Positions 62,176 through 64,000 of a stretch of DNA of 64,000 nucleotides are shown here, piece after piece. Source of the stretch: Cacajao melanocephalus (taxonomy: Eukaryota; Chordata; Mammalia; Primates; Pitheciidae). Both the position numbers and the translations under genes were made by a program. The stretch is taken from NCBI GenBank assembly GCA_963573385.1, contig CAUYLG010004978.1, positions 46,008 through 110,007 on the forward strand, in the 5' to 3' direction. Numbering within the stretch: position 1 is the first letter of the stretch; each line of letters begins with the position of its first letter. Under the pieces are notes generated by a model. That model had not been told where the DNA came from, did not search any database, and was given only the letters and a program-made list of their open reading frames with translations.

Positions 62176-63639
62176 AAGACGCATACCGTCCACCCTCAGT
62201 GCTGGCACCTAAGCTGGCCCCTCTGCTGGGAACACCCTCTTGCTCTTCTGTGCTGAGGTGACGTCCCCTCCTTCTTCCGAGTCTAGATCCTAAACAGCAG
62301 GACTGTGAACTATGGCACCACCCACATACTGCAGGATGGTGCAGACTTCCAAAGTGTTTGCCGCTGAACACTTGACACAGCCTAAGAAACTCTCCAAGGG
62401 AAGTAAAGAAAAACCAACACAGAGAACAGCATGACAGCTGTTTTGAGAGGGGTCATGTCCTGGAGTTGGGCTGCACTTAGTGACTTGCTTCTGTGAAAAG
62501 GAAAATCTTGGGGCCCCCAAAATTACTAAGTGAAAGGGGTAAGTCCAGTTGGAAATTGCTCACGGCAAACCTGCTTCCTGTTCTATTCAAAGTCATCCCT
62601 CTGCTCACTGAGATGGATGCATATTCTGATTGTCTCCTTTGGAAAGGCTTATTAGAAGCTCAAAAGAACGCAACCATTTATCTGTCTCTCACCTACCTGT
62701 GACCAGGAATTCCCCTCCCTGCTTCTAGTTGTCCCTGCTTCTGGATGGAACCAATGTATGGTTCTTACATGTATGGATTTATGTCTCACGTCTCCCTAAA
62801 TGTATTAAACCAAGCCATGCCCCGACCACCCTGGGCACATATCCTCAGGACCTCCTGAGGCTGCGTCACAGGTGTGTATCCTCAACCTTGGCAAAATCAA
62901 CTTTCTAAATAATGGAGACCTGGCTCAAATTTTCAAGATTCACACTTCCAAAGAATGAGTATGGAAAAGTAGAAAAGGTAACTTGACAATGGACAAATCT
63001 GGCAAACACTATCCGAGCCAGGTCATCACCGTTAATTCCATCAACATCCATAAACCACAGTGATAGTGTGTGGCCTGGATATGTGAGAAGCAGGACATAT
63101 CACCTCTGTGGGCTTCCCCGGAAGTCCCACAGCCCCCAGTTGTACTGTGAGAAAAATACACATACAAACCTCAGTGAGGAGAGCTGTGACAACACCTGAC
63201 CAGTGCTTCTCAACGCTGTCAAAAATGGAAAGTCTGAGAAACTGTGACAAGTCTGAGGAAACTAAGGAGACATGACCACAAAATGTAATGGGGTGTCCCG
63301 GATGGGATCCTGGACAGACAGACATTAGGAGAACCTCAGTGAATTCTCAATATGGTCCAGGGCTTAGTTAACAGCAATGTACAGCTGATCTCCCAGTTGT
63401 GACAAGTATGCAGTAATGTCAGGTATTAGTCACAGGGGTCACCGAGTGCAGGCTATATGGCAACTCTCTGTATTATCTATGCAACTGCATGTTTTAAACT
63501 AATCTTAAAGAAAATAAGAGGTTATAGTAAAATCTTTTTTTCAATGTAGAGTAGAAAACAAGCATTACGATGGTTGTCACTGGGCATGAGACAAGGAGTG
63601 ATCTTTCCACAGACGTTTTTTTGTAATACAAACAAAATG

Positions 63640-63940
<301 letters not shown>

Positions 63941-64000
63941 CTATTTTGGATTCCTGACATCCAGAACTATAAATACATTTAAGTCGTCTGAAGCCAACTA

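Overview
The window is anthropoid primate genomic DNA. About a dozen Alu elements in both orientations, many with intact target-site duplications, sit among older mammalian repeats (MIR, L2, MaLR-type LTRs, hAT and piggyBac fossils). There is one recognisable protein-coding gene, CCN4 (WISP1), on the + strand. Its five coding exons lie at 17737-17805, 39038-39317, 46517-46777, 51446-51639 and 53454-53753. They join in frame to 1104 nt, or 367 residues plus stop, with all 38 CCN-family cysteines. Against the human protein as I remember it there are about 30 substitutions. That is too many for human or a great ape and suggests a more distant anthropoid, perhaps a New World monkey; this species call is inference.

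Layout. Bases 1-17.5 kb are upstream intergenic DNA with Alus, MaLR-like LTR fragments, MIR pieces and a polypyrimidine tract. The CCN4 promoter lies at about 17.5-17.7 kb, with a perfect CRE palindrome, an A/T-rich TATA-like box and an out-of-frame upstream ATG. Intron 1 (21 kb) holds a 0.6-kb GT-rich minisatellite, a near-perfect hairpin palindrome, two Alus and a 78-bp tandem duplication. Intron 2 holds a piggyBac (MER75/PGBD4-related) fossil and an Alu inside a MER5-like element. Intron 3 holds a 0.9-kb GGAT minisatellite and a close inverted Alu pair just upstream of exon 4. Intron 4 is short and mostly featureless. The 3' UTR probably runs about 3.9 kb to a polyadenylation signal at 57658, with earlier candidate signals. 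The remaining 6 kb is intergenic. NDRG1 is the expected next gene in mammals, but I see none of it here.

The most unusual structure is downstream of the gene, at about 61.7-62.2 kb. An Alu without its own A-tail is fused to a 172-bp copy of a segment found 1.5 kb upstream (60498-60671). The composite ends in an A-rich tail and is bracketed by an 11-bp near-perfect target-site duplication. It reads as one chimeric L1-driven retro-insertion. I found no RNA genes, CRISPR arrays or second protein-coding gene.
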